A stretch of 64,000 bases of DNA from Streptomyces sp. NBC_01255 (GCF_036226445.1 NZ_CP108474.1:3286001-3350000), one strand, 5' to 3'. Shown: positions 1 through 9,452, counted from the first letter of the stretch. Made by a program: numbers and translations. The notes: a model not told the origin generated them from the letters alone.

Positions 1-790
1 GCGGCAGCCGGTGCCGGACGCGATGTTCGACTCGCGGCACGGCATGGAGTACATGCACGCCCGGGGCCGCTACTGGCTGGCGACGGGACGGCTGCACGCG
101 GCGCTCGGCGAGTTCATGCTCTGCGGGGAGATCCTGGGCAGCTGGAACCTGGACCAGCCCTCGATCGTGCCCTGGCGGACCTCGGCCGCCGAGGTGTACC
201 TGCGGCTCGGCAACCGCCAGAAGGCCAGAGCGCTGGCCGAGGCCCAGCTCGCCCTGGTGCGGCCCGGGCGTTCCCGCACCCGGGGGCTCACCCTGCGGGT
301 CCTCGCGGCGGCGGCGGAAGGTCAGCAGGCGGAGCGGCTGCACGCGGAGGCGGTCGACATGCTGCACGACAGCGGGGACCGGCTCGAACACGCCCGTGCG
401 CTGGCCGGGATGAGCCGCCACCAGCAGGCCCAGGGGGACAACTACCGGGCCCGGATGACCGCGCGGCTCGCCGGTGACATGGCCTGGGCCTGTGGCGCGT
501 ATCCGCTGGCCGAGGAGATCGTTCCGGGCCGCGGCGGCCGCCGGGCGAAGGCCGTGAACCCCGACCTCGAACTGCCGGGCGGCCCGGACGTCGGGCTGCT
601 GTCGGAGGCCGAGCGGCGGGTCGCGGCCCTCGCGGCCAGGGGGTTGACGAACCGCCAGATAGCGCGCCGGCTCTGTGTCACCGCGAGCACGGTCGAGCAG
701 CATCTGACGCGGGTCTACCGCAAGCTGAACGTGACCCGCCGGGCGGACCTCCCGGTGAGCCTCGCACAGGACAAGTCCGTCACCGCGTGA
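1..790 (+). CDS. LuxR-family transcriptional regulator, C-terminal part (5' end outside window)
   Basis: The frame is open from the left edge (first whole codon at base 2), so the N-terminus is missing. The visible part of about 262 residues is an alpha-helical, TPR-like region (rich in Ala, Arg, Leu) followed by a LuxR-type helix-turn-helix near the end, with LTNRQIARRL and STVEQHLTRVYRKL as recognition-helix landmarks. This arrangement is typical of large LAL/MalT-like regulators, whose ATPase domain would lie upstream, but that domain is not visible. It presumably binds DNA in the cytoplasm; the target is unknown. It converges on the kinase gene that follows. Confidence 0.82.
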   Translation, partial: RQPVPDAMFDSRHGMEYMHARGRYWLATGRLHAALGEFMLCGEILGSWNLDQPSIVPWRTSAAEVYLRLGNRQKARALAEAQLALVRPGRSRTRGLTLRVLAAAAEGQQAERLHAEAVDMLHDSGDRLEHARALAGMSRHQQAQGDNYRARMTARLAGDMAWACGAYPLAEEIVPGRGGRRAKAVNPDLELPGGPDVGLLSEAERRVAALAARGLTNRQIARRLCVTASTVEQHLTRVYRKLNVTRRADLPVSLAQDKSVTA

Positions 791-902
791 GGCGCGTCCC
801 GGGAGGCCGGACGGCCTCCCGGGACGCCGGGATCACACGGTGGTGCCGAGCGGGGTGCCGACCGGTGAGCCGAGCCCGCCGCCGTCTGCTCCGTCGGCTC
901 CG

Positions 903-1886
903 TCACAGGGCCTTGCTGAAGAGGGCGGGCGCGATCACCGCGGCCTCCGGGCCGTACGTGGCGACGAGCCGCTCGTGGAGTCCTTCCCGCGTGACCTCGT
1001 ACGTCTGCGGTCCGACCGACTCCAGGGCGAAGGTGGCCATGGCGGCACCCGCCCGGGCGGCGTCGACGATCTCCAGGCCGGAGGCCAGGGCCGCCAGGAA
1101 GCCCGCGCGGAAGGCGTCGCCGCCGCCGGTGGGGTCCGCGGCGTTCGTCGCGGGCACGGCCGCGCTCTCGATGCCCGGCCCGTCGGCCGTGTCGATGCGG
1201 CACCCCTTGGCGCCGAGCGTGGTGATCCAGGTCCCGACCCGGGCGAGCACCTCCGCCTCGGTCCAGCCGGTCTTGCTGAGCAGCAGCGCCCGCTCGTACG
1301 CGTTCGTGAACAGCAGCTCGGCTCCGTCGACGAGCTCCCGGACGCTGTCGCCCTCCAGCCGGGCGAGCTGCTGCGAGGGGTCCGCGGCGCGGCGCAGGCC
1401 CAGCTCGCGGCAGACCCGGGTGTGGCGCACCATCGCCTCGGGGTCGTCCGCGCCGACGAGGACGAGGTCGAGCCCGCCGGGCCGCCGGGCCGTCTCGCCC
1501 AGGTCGATGTCGCGTGCCTCGGCCATCGCGCCCGCGTAGAACGAGGCGAGCTGGTTGCCGTCCTCGTCGGTGGTGCACATGAAGCGGGCGGTGTGCTGCC
1601 GGTCCGACACCCGTACGGCGTCGGTGTCGACGCCCGCGGCGCGGAGCAGCTGACCGTACCCGTCGAAGTCCTTGCCGACGGCGCCGACGAGGACGGGGCG
1701 GCGGCCGAGCAGGCCGAGGCCGTACGCGATGTTGGCCGCGACGCCGCCGTGCCGGATGTCGAGGGTGTCGACGAGGAAGGACAGGGACACGTGGGCGAGC
1801 TGGTCCGGCAGGATCTGCTCGGCGAAGCGGCCCGGGAAGGTCATGAGATGGTCGGTGGCGATCGACCCGGTGACGGCTATGCGCAT
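903..1886 (-). CDS. adoK: Adenosine kinase, PfkB/ribokinase family
   Basis: A 327-residue PfkB-family sugar/nucleoside kinase. The N-terminus (MRIAVTGSIATDHLMTFPGR) and the ADPSQQLARL segment closely match what I remember of mycobacterial adenosine kinase (AdoK). The C-terminal NAADPTGGGDAF holds the family anion hole and catalytic Asp. Predicted reaction: adenosine + ATP to AMP + ADP in the cytoplasm. The start lies 1 bp beyond the metK stop, so the two are probably cotranscribed. That pairing makes sense because adenosine is released when S-adenosylhomocysteine, the product of SAM use, is hydrolysed. Substrate is inferred from similarity; another ribokinase-type substrate is possible. Confidence 0.85.
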   Translation of the reverse strand: MRIAVTGSIATDHLMTFPGRFAEQILPDQLAHVSLSFLVDTLDIRHGGVAANIAYGLGLLGRRPVLVGAVGKDFDGYGQLLRAAGVDTDAVRVSDRQHTARFMCTTDEDGNQLASFYAGAMAEARDIDLGETARRPGGLDLVLVGADDPEAMVRHTRVCRELGLRRAADPSQQLARLEGDSVRELVDGAELLFTNAYERALLLSKTGWTEAEVLARVGTWITTLGAKGCRIDTADGPGIESAAVPATNAADPTGGGDAFRAGFLAALASGLEIVDAARAGAAMATFALESVGPQTYEVTREGLHERLVATYGPEAAVIAPALFSKAL

Positions 1887-1887
1887 G

Positions 1888-3111
1888 TCAGATCCCCGCG
1901 GCCTTCTTCAGGGCGTCCACGCGGTCCGTGCGCTCCCAGGTGAAGTCCGGCAGCTCGCGGCCGAAGTGGCCGTAGGCCGCGGTCTGCGAGTAGATCGGGC
2001 GGAGCAGGTCGAGGTCGCGGATGATCGCGGCCGGGCGGAGGTCGAAGACCTCGCCGATGGCGTTCTCGATCTTCTCGGTGTCGACCGTGTTCGTGCCGAA
2101 GGTCTCGACGAAGAGGCCGACGGGCTCGGCCTTGCCGATCGCGTAGGCGACCTGGACCTCGCAGCGCGAGGCGAGGCCCGCGGCGACGACGTTCTTCGCG
2201 ACCCAGCGCATCGCGTACGCGGCCGACCGGTCGACCTTCGACGGGTCCTTGCCGGAGAAGGCGCCGCCGCCGTGCCGGGCCATGCCGCCGTACGTGTCGA
2301 TGATGATCTTCCGGCCGGTGAGGCCGGCGTCGCCCATCGGGCCGCCGATCTCGAACCGCCCGGTCGGGTTCACGAGCAGCCGGTAGCCGTCGGTGTCCAG
2401 CTTGATGCCGTCCTCGACGAGCTGCGCGAGCACGTGCTCCACGACGAACTTCCGTACGTCGGGGGCGAGCAGCCCCTCCAGGTCGATGTCGGAGGCGTGC
2501 TGCGAGGACACCACGACCGTGTCGAGGCGGACCGCCCGGTCGCCGTCGTACTCGATGGTGACCTGGGTCTTGCCGTCGGGACGCAGGTACGGGATGGTCC
2601 CGTTCTTGCGGACCTCGGTGAGGCGGCGCGAGAGGCGGTGCGCGAGGTAGATGGGCAGCGGCATCAGCTCGGGCGTCTCGTCCGAGGCGTAGCCGAACAT
2701 CAGGCCCTGGTCGCCCGCGCCCTGCTTGTCGAGCTCGTCGCCCTCGTCCCTCTGGGAGGCACCCTCGACCCGCTTCTCGTACGCGGTGTCCACACCCTGC
2801 GCGATGTCCGGGGACTGCGACCCGATGGACACCGACACGCCGCACGAGGCTCCGTCGAAGCCCTTCTTCGAGGAGTCGTAACCGATCTCCAGGATCTTGC
2901 TCCGGACCAGGGCGGGAATGTCCGCCCACGCCTTGGTGGTCACCTCGCCGGCGACGTGCACCAGGCCGGTGGTGATCAGCGTCTCGACGGCGACGCGCGA
3001 GGTGGGGTCCTCTCGCAGCAGTGCGTCGAGGATGGTGTCGCTGATCTGGTCAGCGATCTTGTCCGGGTGACCCTCGGTGACGGACTCCGAGGTGAACAGA
3101 CGACGGGACAC
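1888..3111 (-). CDS. metK: S-adenosylmethionine synthetase
   Basis: Makes S-adenosylmethionine from methionine and ATP. The protein has 407 residues, normal for the family. Signature segments are [12 protein letters not shown] near the N-terminus, [12 protein letters not shown] (ATP-binding) and [19 protein letters not shown] (P-loop-like). The GTG at 3111 is chosen because it gives the conserved [14 protein letters not shown] start and follows an AGGGAG ribosome-binding site 4 nt upstream. Longer readings to 3195 add a non-conserved Ala-rich tail. It is the first gene of an apparent metK-adoK operon. No SAM riboswitch was recognised upstream. Confidence 0.97.
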   Translation of the reverse strand: MSRRLFTSESVTEGHPDKIADQISDTILDALLREDPTSRVAVETLITTGLVHVAGEVTTKAWADIPALVRSKILEIGYDSSKKGFDGASCGVSVSIGSQSPDIAQGVDTAYEKRVEGASQRDEGDELDKQGAGDQGLMFGYASDETPELMPLPIYLAHRLSRRLTEVRKNGTIPYLRPDGKTQVTIEYDGDRAVRLDTVVVSSQHASDIDLEGLLAPDVRKFVVEHVLAQLVEDGIKLDTDGYRLLVNPTGRFEIGGPMGDAGLTGRKIIIDTYGGMARHGGGAFSGKDPSKVDRSAAYAMRWVAKNVVAAGLASRCEVQVAYAIGKAEPVGLFVETFGTNTVDTEKIENAIGEVFDLRPAAIIRDLDLLRPIYSQTAAYGHFGRELPDFTWERTDRVDALKKAAGI

Positions 3112-3450
3112 AACGCTCCCTGGGGTTGCAGCGGCTGCTGACGACATATGACGGGCCGGAAGCGGACCGGCCGGCGGACGGCCGAACCGGATCACATTGA
3201 AACCGTCCCGCTCCGGACACCGCCAGTGATCCTGCCCCCTGAACAGACCCGTAAATCCCCCTGCCCCACCCCCTATTGGAGCGCGCGAAGCGGAAACCGC
3301 GCGGCGACGCGACCACCCCCCTGCCTAGGGGCGTTGACGCCCCACCGTGGGGCTGATGAGGTCCCTGTGCTCCTGACCTGTGCTCCCTGACCTGTGCTCC
3401 TGACCGACCCCCGCGGCCCGGCCGCGCGCGACCCGTGGAGAGCGCCCCAC
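3112..3450. other. Divergent intergenic region between metK and the GH84 gene
   Basis: This 339-bp stretch holds the upstream regions of two divergent genes. I see no small gene with a convincing ribosome-binding site. Its only clear structure is the three-copy repeat at 3364-3403. No promoter could be assigned with confidence. Confidence 0.6.
3364..3403 (+). repeat. Three tandem 13-14 bp repeats upstream of the GH84 gene
   Basis: CCTGTGCTCCTGA occurs at 3364-3376 and 3391-3403, with a 14-bp variant (one extra C) between them. It ends 47 bp before the chosen GH84 start. It could be an activator site array or slippage-derived. Confidence 0.8.
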
Positions 3451-5835
3451 ATGCCCGACACCCGCACCACCGGCGAACCCGGCCGCACCCTGCCCCGGAT
3501 CGCCACCGCCGCCGCGCTGGCCCTGGCCCTCGGGCTGCCCATGGCCCACCCGGCGGGCGCGGAACCGGCGGATCCGGGCCCGGCCCCGGCGCCCTCTTCG
3601 GGCAGCGCCGTCACGCCCACGCCGCAGCAGTTCGCCCACCGGGCCGACGCCGTCACCGTCACCCCGACCGTGACCCTGGTGACCGATCCGCGGACCGACC
3701 CGGCCGCCCTCCAGGTGGTCGAGAAGGCCCTGCGCGACGCGGGCGCCCGCACCCTCCAGCGCGCAGCCGCCCCCGTCCGCGGCCAACTGACCGTCCACAT
3801 AGGCGGGGTGCGGGAGAACCCGGCCACGGCCGGGGCCCTTTCCGCCCTCGGCGTCCCCGGCCCGGCCGGCCTGCCCGCCGACGGCTACGTCCTCGCCGCG
3901 GGCCGCGCCGCCGACGGCACGGAGCGGATCGCGCTCTCCGGCGTGGACGCCCGGGGCACGTACTACGCCGCCCAGTCCCTGCGCCAACTCCTCCCGCGCA
4001 CCGCCCTGTCCGGGGCCCGCCTGCGGGGCGTGACCGTGCGGGACTGGCCGGCCGCCCCGGCGCGCGGCGTCGTCGAGGGCTTCTACGACACCCCGTGGAC
4101 CCATGCCACCCGCCTCGACCAGCTCGACTACTACGCCGAGCACAAGCTCGACACCTACATCTACTCGCCGAAGGACGACCCCTACCTCCGGGCCAAGTGG
4201 CGCGAGCCCTACCCGGCCGCCGAGGTGACCCGGATCCGGGAGCTGTCCGACCGGGCCCGCGCCCGGCACGTCGACTTCACCTACGCCGTCTCCCCCGGGC
4301 TCTCCGTCTGCTACAGCGCGCCCGAGGAGGCCCAGGCGCTGATCGCCAAGCTGGAGAGCGTCCGGGACATCGGCGTCCGCTCGTTCTCCGTACCGCTGGA
4401 CGACATCAGCTACACCACCTGGAACTGCGCGGCCGACAAGGAGCGCTTCGGCACGGGCGGCGGCGCCGCGGGCGAGGCCCAGGCCCTGTTCCTGAACCGC
4501 GTGAACGACGGCCTCCGCGCCGCCCACCCGGACGCCGCCCCGCTCCAGACGGTGCCGACGGAGTACGACGACCTCGAAGCGACGCCGTACAAGAAGGCGC
4601 TCGAGACGAAGCTGGCGCCCGGCGTGCTCGTCCAGTGGACCGGCACCGCGGGCATCGCCCCGGCCATCACCCGCGCCCAGGCGGCCGAGGCCAAGCGGCT
4701 CCTCGGCCATGACGTCCTGCTCTGGGACAACTTCCCGGTCAACGACTACGTCCCCGGCCGGCTGATGCTCGGCCCGCTGGAGGGCCGCGAGAAGGGCCTC
4801 CCGCAGGACCTCGCCGGCTACACCGCGAACCCGATGCCGCAGGCCGACGCCTCCAAGATCGGCCTGTTCACGGTCGCCGAGTACCTCTGGAACGACCGCG
4901 CTTACGACCCGGCCACCGCCTGGACCGCCGCGCTGGCGGAGCGGGCGGGTGGCGACCGGCGCGTGCGGCAGGCGCTGCGGACCTTCGCCGACGGCAGCTT
5001 CTTCTCCCGGATGACCGGCCGCCAGTCCCCCGAACTCGCCGCCGCCATCGCCCGCTTCCGCAGCGCGGCGCCCGCCGACCGCACCGCCGCCACGGCCGTA
5101 CTGGACGGGAAGCTCGCCGTCTTCGAGGGCGCCCCGGCCGTCCTCCGCGCCGACCTGCCCGACCGCCGCTTCGTCGAGCAGACCGGCCCCTGGCTGAACT
5201 CCGCCGAGGCCTGGGGCGCGGCGGCCCGCACCGCGCTCGCGCTGACCGGCGCCGTCCGCGACGGCGACACCGGTGAGGCCGCGCGGCTCCGCGCGCTCCT
5301 CCCCGGCCAGGTCGCGCACGCCCAGTCCTTCACGTACACCCACCTGTACGGGCTGAAGATCCCGGTGATCGTCGCGGACGGCGTCCTCGACGCCTTCGTC
5401 CTCGACGCGATCGCCGAACACGACGTCTTCCTCGGCGTCACCCCCCGCCCGAAGGGCATCACCAACCTCGAAGCGGACCAGGAGAACCTGATCCCGCACG
5501 CCGCCGACGGTAACGACGCGACGCACTTCCGCGGCCTCTGGGACCCGAAGCCCGGCGCCTGGGTCGGCCTCGACCTGCGGGCCGAGCGGGAGATCGGCAG
5601 GGTCACGCTGGCGCTCGGCGCGCCCGACCGGCCGCAGGGCCACCCCCGCCGCGGCGTGGTGGAACACTCCCTCGACGGCACGACGTGGCAGCCGCTCGGC
5701 GAGCTGTCGGGCGGCCCCGACACCGTGCTCACGGCCCCGGCCGGGACGCGGGCGCGGTACGTCAGGCTGCGGACCACCGAGGCACAGACCGGCCTGGAGA
5801 CGTGGCTGACGGTGCGGGAGATCCGCGTCGGCTGA
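3451..5835 (+). CDS. Secreted beta-N-acetylglucosaminidase (hyaluronidase-like), family GH84, with C-terminal F5/8 domain
   Basis: A 794-residue exported glycosidase predicted to remove beta-linked N-acetylglucosamine from glycans. Order: Sec signal peptide (hydrophobic core ATAAALALALGLP, Ala-x-Ala site near AGA), an N-terminal alpha/beta domain, the GH84 barrel with GVVEGFYDTPW and YSPKDDPYLRAKWREPYP, the paired catalytic aspartates in VPLDDISYTTW, a helical region, and a C-terminal discoidin-like (F5/8 type C) carbohydrate-binding domain over roughly the last 140 residues. The ATG at 3451 follows GGAG and begins a normal signal peptide; an in-frame start at 3394 is possible. It is transcribed alone and converges on the dehydrogenase gene. 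Confidence 0.92.
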   Translation: MPDTRTTGEPGRTLPRIATAAALALALGLPMAHPAGAEPADPGPAPAPSSGSAVTPTPQQFAHRADAVTVTPTVTLVTDPRTDPAALQVVEKALRDAGARTLQRAAAPVRGQLTVHIGGVRENPATAGALSALGVPGPAGLPADGYVLAAGRAADGTERIALSGVDARGTYYAAQSLRQLLPRTALSGARLRGVTVRDWPAAPARGVVEGFYDTPWTHATRLDQLDYYAEHKLDTYIYSPKDDPYLRAKWREPYPAAEVTRIRELSDRARARHVDFTYAVSPGLSVCYSAPEEAQALIAKLESVRDIGVRSFSVPLDDISYTTWNCAADKERFGTGGGAAGEAQALFLNRVNDGLRAAHPDAAPLQTVPTEYDDLEATPYKKALETKLAPGVLVQWTGTAGIAPAITRAQAAEAKRLLGHDVLLWDNFPVNDYVPGRLMLGPLEGREKGLPQDLAGYTANPMPQADASKIGLFTVAEYLWNDRAYDPATAWTAALAERAGGDRRVRQALRTFADGSFFSRMTGRQSPELAAAIARFRSAAPADRTAATAVLDGKLAVFEGAPAVLRADLPDRRFVEQTGPWLNSAEAWGAAARTALALTGAVRDGDTGEAARLRALLPGQVAHAQSFTYTHLYGLKIPVIVADGVLDAFVLDAIAEHDVFLGVTPRPKGITNLEADQENLIPHAADGNDATHFRGLWDPKPGAWVGLDLRAEREIGRVTLALGAPDRPQGHPRRGVVEHSLDGTTWQPLGELSGGPDTVLTAPAGTRARYVRLRTTEAQTGLETWLTVREIRVG

Positions 5836-5857
5836 CACGGCACACGGGCACGGCGAA

Positions 5858-5885
5858 GGGCCGGGGCGGCGGCACGCCCCGGCCC
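5858..5885. terminator. Hairpin between convergent GH84 and alcohol dehydrogenase genes
   Basis: GGGCCGGGGCG (5858-5868) pairs with CGCCCCGGCCC (5875-5885) around a 6-nt loop, 22 bp after the GH84 stop. There is no U-tract, as is common for Streptomyces terminators. Confidence 0.75.
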
Positions 5886-5890
5886 TCTCG

Positions 5891-5960
5891 TACGCCTCTA
5901 CGCCTCTACGCCTCTACGCGCCTATGCGCCTATGCGCCTATGCGCCTATGCGCCTACGCC
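5891..5960 (+). repeat. Array of nearly nine 8-bp tandem units
   Basis: Contiguous 8-mers: TACGCCTC x3, TACGCGCC, TATGCGCC x4, then a partial TACGCC. The array ends 6 bp before the stop codon of the alcohol dehydrogenase on the opposite strand. The unit length and near-identity suggest a slippage-prone, strain-variable tract. No function is evident. Confidence 0.9.
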
Positions 5961-5966
5961 ACGGGA

Positions 5967-7019
5967 TCAGATCGTCGACGTGTCGATGACGAAGCGGTAG
6001 CGGACGTCGCTCGCGAGGATCCGCTCGTACGCCTCGTTGATCCGCTCCGCGCCGATCACCTCGATCTCGGCGCCGAGACCGTGCGCGGCGCAGAAGTCGA
6101 GCATCTCCTGCGTCTCGGCGATGCCGCCGATCATCGAACCGGCGAGGGTCTTGCGGCCGCCGATGAGGGAGAAGAGGTTGAGCGCGACGGGCTCCTCGGG
6201 CGCGCCGACGTTGACCAGGGCGCCGTCCGTCTTCACCAGGCTCAGGTAGGCGCCGAAGTCCAGCGGCGCGGAGACGGTGGAGATGATCAGGTCGAAGGTG
6301 CCGGCGAGCTTCGTGAAGGTCTCCGGGTCGCTCGTCGCGTAATAGTGGTCGGCGCCCAGCTTGAGGCCGTCCTCCTGCTTCTTCAGCGACTGGCTGAGGA
6401 CGGTCACCTCGGCGCCGAGCGCGTGGGCGATCTTGACGCCCATGTGGCCGAGGCCGCCGAGGCCGACGATCGCGACCTTCTTGCCGGGGCCGGCCTGCCA
6501 GTGGGCGAGCGGCGAGTAGAGGGTGATGCCCGCGCAGAGCAGCGGCGCGGCCTCGTCGAGGCCGAGGCCCTCGGGGATGCGCAGGGTGTAGTTCTCGTCG
6601 ACGACGATGTGGGTGGAGTAGCCGCCGTAGGTCGGCTCGCCGTTCTTGTCGAGGGCGTTGTACGTGCCGGTCCCGCCCTGCGTGCAGTACTGCTCCAGGC
6701 CCTGCTTGCAGTAGTCGCACTCGCGGCAGGAGTCGACGAAGCAGCCGACGCCGACCCGGTCGCCGACCCGGTGCTTCGTGACCCCGGAGCCGACCTCGGC
6801 GACGATGCCGGCGATCTCGTGGCCGGGGACCATCGGGAAGATGCCCTCGCCCCAGCCGTCGCGCGCCTGGTGGATGTCGGAGTGGCAGATGCCGGCGTAC
6901 TTGATCTCGATGAGGACGTCGTGCTCGCCGACGGGCCGGCGCGGCACGGTGGTGCGCTCCAGCGGGGCGTTGGCGGCGGGTGCGGCGTAGGCGGTGACGG
7001 TGGTGCCGTTCGTGGTCAT
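5967..7019 (-). CDS. Zinc-dependent NAD(P) alcohol dehydrogenase
   Basis: A 350-residue medium-chain dehydrogenase/reductase that would interconvert alcohols and aldehydes. Catalytic zinc ligands are in [16 protein letters not shown] and [10 protein letters not shown]. The structural-zinc cysteines are in [15 protein letters not shown], and the cofactor Rossmann motif is GLGGLGHMG. The sequence type (YahK/AdhC-like) favours NADP-linked reduction of aldehydes, but the substrate cannot be read from sequence. It is divergent from an XRE regulator across 128 bp, which suggests that regulator controls it. Confidence 0.9.
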   Translation of the reverse strand: MTTNGTTVTAYAAPAANAPLERTTVPRRPVGEHDVLIEIKYAGICHSDIHQARDGWGEGIFPMVPGHEIAGIVAEVGSGVTKHRVGDRVGVGCFVDSCRECDYCKQGLEQYCTQGGTGTYNALDKNGEPTYGGYSTHIVVDENYTLRIPEGLGLDEAAPLLCAGITLYSPLAHWQAGPGKKVAIVGLGGLGHMGVKIAHALGAEVTVLSQSLKKQEDGLKLGADHYYATSDPETFTKLAGTFDLIISTVSAPLDFGAYLSLVKTDGALVNVGAPEEPVALNLFSLIGGRKTLAGSMIGGIAETQEMLDFCAAHGLGAEIEVIGAERINEAYERILASDVRYRFVIDTSTI

Positions 7020-7065
7020 GACCCCAGCCTGCGCCAGGACGCCGGGATCACCCAGCCACCTGTTC

Positions 7066-7087
7066 TGCCTACGTCCAGCGTGCCTAC
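7066..7087. promoter_or_regulatory. Direct repeat TGCCTAC in the dehydrogenase/regulator divergent region
   Basis: TGCCTAC occurs at 7066-7072 and 7081-7087, 15 bp apart, and a following GGCAGG could pair with it. It is a candidate operator for the adjacent XRE protein; this is inference from position only. Confidence 0.35.
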
Positions 7088-7133
7088 CACTGGCAGGGAC
7101 AGGAACGTCCGTCCGCCGGGTCGTACGACCTGG

Positions 7134-7139
7134 GATAAT
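7134..7139 (+). promoter_or_regulatory. Candidate -10 element for a leaderless XRE regulator transcript
   Basis: GATAAT lies 8 bp before the ATG at 7148, and no ribosome-binding site precedes that ATG. Transcription would then begin at or next to the start codon. The -35 element is weak. Confidence 0.4.
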
Positions 7140-7147
7140 CGGGTCAC

Positions 7148-8014
7148 ATGGATCTCAGTGCCGAACTCAGCGAATTCCTGCGCTCGCGCCGGGCCCGGCT
7201 GAAGCCGGAGGACGTGGGGCTGCCGGAGTTCGGGCGCCACCGCCGCGTACCGGGGCTGCGCCGGGAGGAGCTCGCGCAGCTGGCCGGCGTGTCCGTGGCG
7301 TACTACACGCGTCTCGAACAGGGCAACGGCCGCAATGTGTCGATGGAGGTCCTGGACTCGATCGCGCGGGCGCTGCGGCTGAGCGACACGGAGCGGGCGC
7401 ATCTGACGCATCTGGCGAAGCCGACGGTGAAGAAGCGGCAGCGGGCGGCGATCGCGCGTCCGCAGCGGGTCCGCCCGGGGCTCGTCCAACTTCTCGACTC
7501 GATGGACGGGGTGCCCGCGTTCCTCCTGGGCCGCCGCCTCGACATCCTGGCCTGGAACCGGATGGCGCGGGCGCTGATGGGCGACTTCGCGGCCTGGGAG
7601 CCGGACGAGCGGAACCTGGCCCGGATGATCTTCCGCGATCCGAACGCGCGCGACCTGTACATCGACTGGGAGTGCAAGGCGATCGAGGTCGTGAGCACGC
7701 TGCGGCTGTACGCGGGCTGCTACCCGGACGATCCGCTGCTGCTCGCGCTGGTGGGCGAGCTGTCGGTGAAGAGCGAGGAGTTCCGCTCGCTGTGGGCGGC
7801 GCACACGGTGGCCGACAAGGGGCACGGCACGAAGCGGCTGCGGCATCCGCTGGTGGGCGAGATGACCCTGTCGTACGAGTCTATGAAGGTGGCGGGCGAC
7901 GATCCGGACCTGGTGCTCGTGACGTACCACGCGGAGCCGGGGACGGCCTCGGCGGACGCGCTGCGGCTGCTCGCGCAGTGGGGCGTGGACGAGCCGGCCC
8001 CCATACGGGAGTGA
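7148..8014 (+). CDS. XRE-family regulator with MmyB-like ligand-binding domain
   Basis: A 288-residue cytoplasmic DNA-binding protein. The N-terminal helix-turn-helix (about residues 10-85) includes [17 protein letters not shown] and [10 protein letters not shown]. The C-terminal two thirds resembles the MmyB-type PAS-like ligand-binding domain ([26 protein letters not shown]). Family members commonly repress a divergently transcribed dehydrogenase gene, and that arrangement is seen here with the zinc alcohol dehydrogenase. The ligand is unknown. The start appears leaderless. Confidence 0.9.
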   Translation: MDLSAELSEFLRSRRARLKPEDVGLPEFGRHRRVPGLRREELAQLAGVSVAYYTRLEQGNGRNVSMEVLDSIARALRLSDTERAHLTHLAKPTVKKRQRAAIARPQRVRPGLVQLLDSMDGVPAFLLGRRLDILAWNRMARALMGDFAAWEPDERNLARMIFRDPNARDLYIDWECKAIEVVSTLRLYAGCYPDDPLLLALVGELSVKSEEFRSLWAAHTVADKGHGTKRLRHPLVGEMTLSYESMKVAGDDPDLVLVTYHAEPGTASADALRLLAQWGVDEPAPIRE

Positions 8015-8045
8015 ACGACGAGCCCGTCGGCGTACGGGAGTGAAC

Positions 8046-8079
8046 GACGAGGCCCCCTCCACCAGGAGGGGGCCTCGTC
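8046..8079. terminator. Bidirectional hairpin between XRE regulator and L,D-transpeptidase
   Basis: GACGAGGCCCCCTCC (8046-8060) and GGAGGGGGCCTCGTC (8065-8079) are perfect 15-bp arms around a 4-nt loop between two convergent genes. The phrase CGGGAGTGAACGACGAG is also duplicated just before it. Confidence 0.9.
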
Positions 8080-8100
8080 CGCGTACGTGTGCCGGGGGGA

Positions 8101-9357
8101 TCAGGCCTCCGAGCCGGCCTTCCAGTCGGCCCAGTTCATGTTCCAGCCGTTGAGGCCGTTGTCGGGGGCGATCGTCTTGTCCTTGGAGTTCTTGACGATC
8201 ACGACGTCACCGACGATCGAGTGGTCGAACAGCCAGGCGGCCTGCTGGTTCGGGTCGCCGGCGCCCTTGGCGTCGTTGAGGCCGACGCAGCCGTGGCTGG
8301 TGTTGGCCGAGCCGAAGATCGAGTCCGGGCCCCAGTAGTTGCCGTGGATGAACGTGCCCGACGTGGACAGACGCATGGCGTGCGGCACGTCCTTGATGTC
8401 GTACTCGCCCTTGCCGTCGTCGTCGGTGAAGCCGACCGTGGCGCCGTTCATCCGGGTCTCCTTGAACTTCTCGGAGATCACCATCTGACCGTTGTAGGTC
8501 GGGTTCTCCGGGGAGCCGGCGGAGATCGGGATCGTCTTGATCGTCTTGCCGTCCTGGGTGACCGTCATCGTCTTGGTGGCGACGTCGACGGTGGAGACCT
8601 GGTTGCGGCCGATCTTGAAGGTGACGGTCTTCTGCTGGACGCCGAAGACGCCGTCGGCGCCCTCGACGCCGTCGAGGTCCAGCTTGAGCGTGACGGTCGA
8701 GCCCTCGGTCCAGTACTTCTCCGGGCGGAAGTCGATGCGCTGGGCGTTGAACCAGTGCCCGACGACCTCCTGGCCGGAGCTGGAGGTGACGGTGATGCCG
8801 CCCTGGACGGCCGCCTTGTCGGTGATCGCCTTGTTGAAGTTGATCGAGACGGGCATGCCGACGCCGACGGTCGAGCCGTCCTCGGGGGTGAAGTTGCCGA
8901 TGAAGCTGTTCGCCTTCGAGACCGTCGTGAAGGACGAGTTCTCGTGGGCCTCCAGGCCCTCCGCGTCCACGGCGGTGGCGGCGATCTTGTAGACCGTGGC
9001 CCGCTCCAGCTGCTCGCTCGGCTTCCAGCTCAGCCCGTCGGCCGCTATCTCGCCCTTGACCGCGGTGCCCTCGGCGGACGTCATGGTGACGTCGGTGAGC
9101 TTGCCCTCGGTGACGGTGACCTTGGCGTCGTTGTTGATGGACGCGTTCTGCGTGCCGGTCTTGGGCGCGATGACGATCTGCGCCTTGGAGGTCTTCGCCG
9201 CCTCCGCGGCCTCGTCGACCTGGGACTGTGACGGTGGCGTCGGGGAGCCGGAGGCGCTGCCGCCCTTGTCGCCGTCGTTGCACGCCGAGAGCACCAATAC
9301 GCCGCCGAGCACCGCGGCCGCGACCGCCAGGCTCTTGCGGCGCTTGCCGTCCGTCAT
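8101..9357 (-). CDS. L,D-transpeptidase lipoprotein (Ig-like plus YkuD domains)
   Basis: A 418-residue envelope enzyme expected to form 3-3 cross-links in peptidoglycan. It has a signal peptide with lipobox LSAC (so probably lipid-anchored), a Ser/Pro spacer, two Ig-like domains as in mycobacterial LdtMt2, and a YkuD domain with the catalytic SHGCVGL (Cys about residue 357). The C-terminus is Trp-rich (NGWNMNWADWKAG). The ATG at 9357 is preferred because GGAG lies 9 nt upstream; in-frame ATGs at 9366 and 9372 lack comparable spacing. A 24-bp palindrome lies upstream. Confidence 0.93.
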   Translation of the reverse strand: MTDGKRRKSLAVAAAVLGGVLVLSACNDGDKGGSASGSPTPPSQSQVDEAAEAAKTSKAQIVIAPKTGTQNASINNDAKVTVTEGKLTDVTMTSAEGTAVKGEIAADGLSWKPSEQLERATVYKIAATAVDAEGLEAHENSSFTTVSKANSFIGNFTPEDGSTVGVGMPVSINFNKAITDKAAVQGGITVTSSSGQEVVGHWFNAQRIDFRPEKYWTEGSTVTLKLDLDGVEGADGVFGVQQKTVTFKIGRNQVSTVDVATKTMTVTQDGKTIKTIPISAGSPENPTYNGQMVISEKFKETRMNGATVGFTDDDGKGEYDIKDVPHAMRLSTSGTFIHGNYWGPDSIFGSANTSHGCVGLNDAKGAGDPNQQAAWLFDHSIVGDVVIVKNSKDKTIAPDNGLNGWNMNWADWKAGSEA

Positions 9358-9428
9358 CACACGCATCTCCATCGTCGCCGAGTCCTGCCAACGCTTGCTT
9401 CGCTGCTTACCTAAATACCCATGACACC

Positions 9429-9452
9429 CCGTCCGGTTCCGGAACCGGACGG
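9429..9452. promoter_or_regulatory. Perfect 24-bp palindrome upstream of the L,D-transpeptidase gene
   Basis: The half-site CCGTCCGGTTCC is followed at once by its exact reverse complement. It lies 72-95 bp upstream of the transpeptidase start. It could be a dimeric regulator's operator or an RNA hairpin. Confidence 0.5.

Noticed and set aside
592..597. LAADTG in the PstS-like protein (residues 592-597) as a genuine sorting signal
   Set aside because: It is one residue off LAxTG; kept only as a possible anchor. Coordinates here are protein residues of the gene at 43453-45366.
3325..5838. 837-residue minus-strand open frame opposite the GH84 gene
   Set aside because: Antisense shadow of a GC-rich gene: no family features, very Arg/Gly/Val-rich, and the plus-strand frame encodes a complete GH84 protein.
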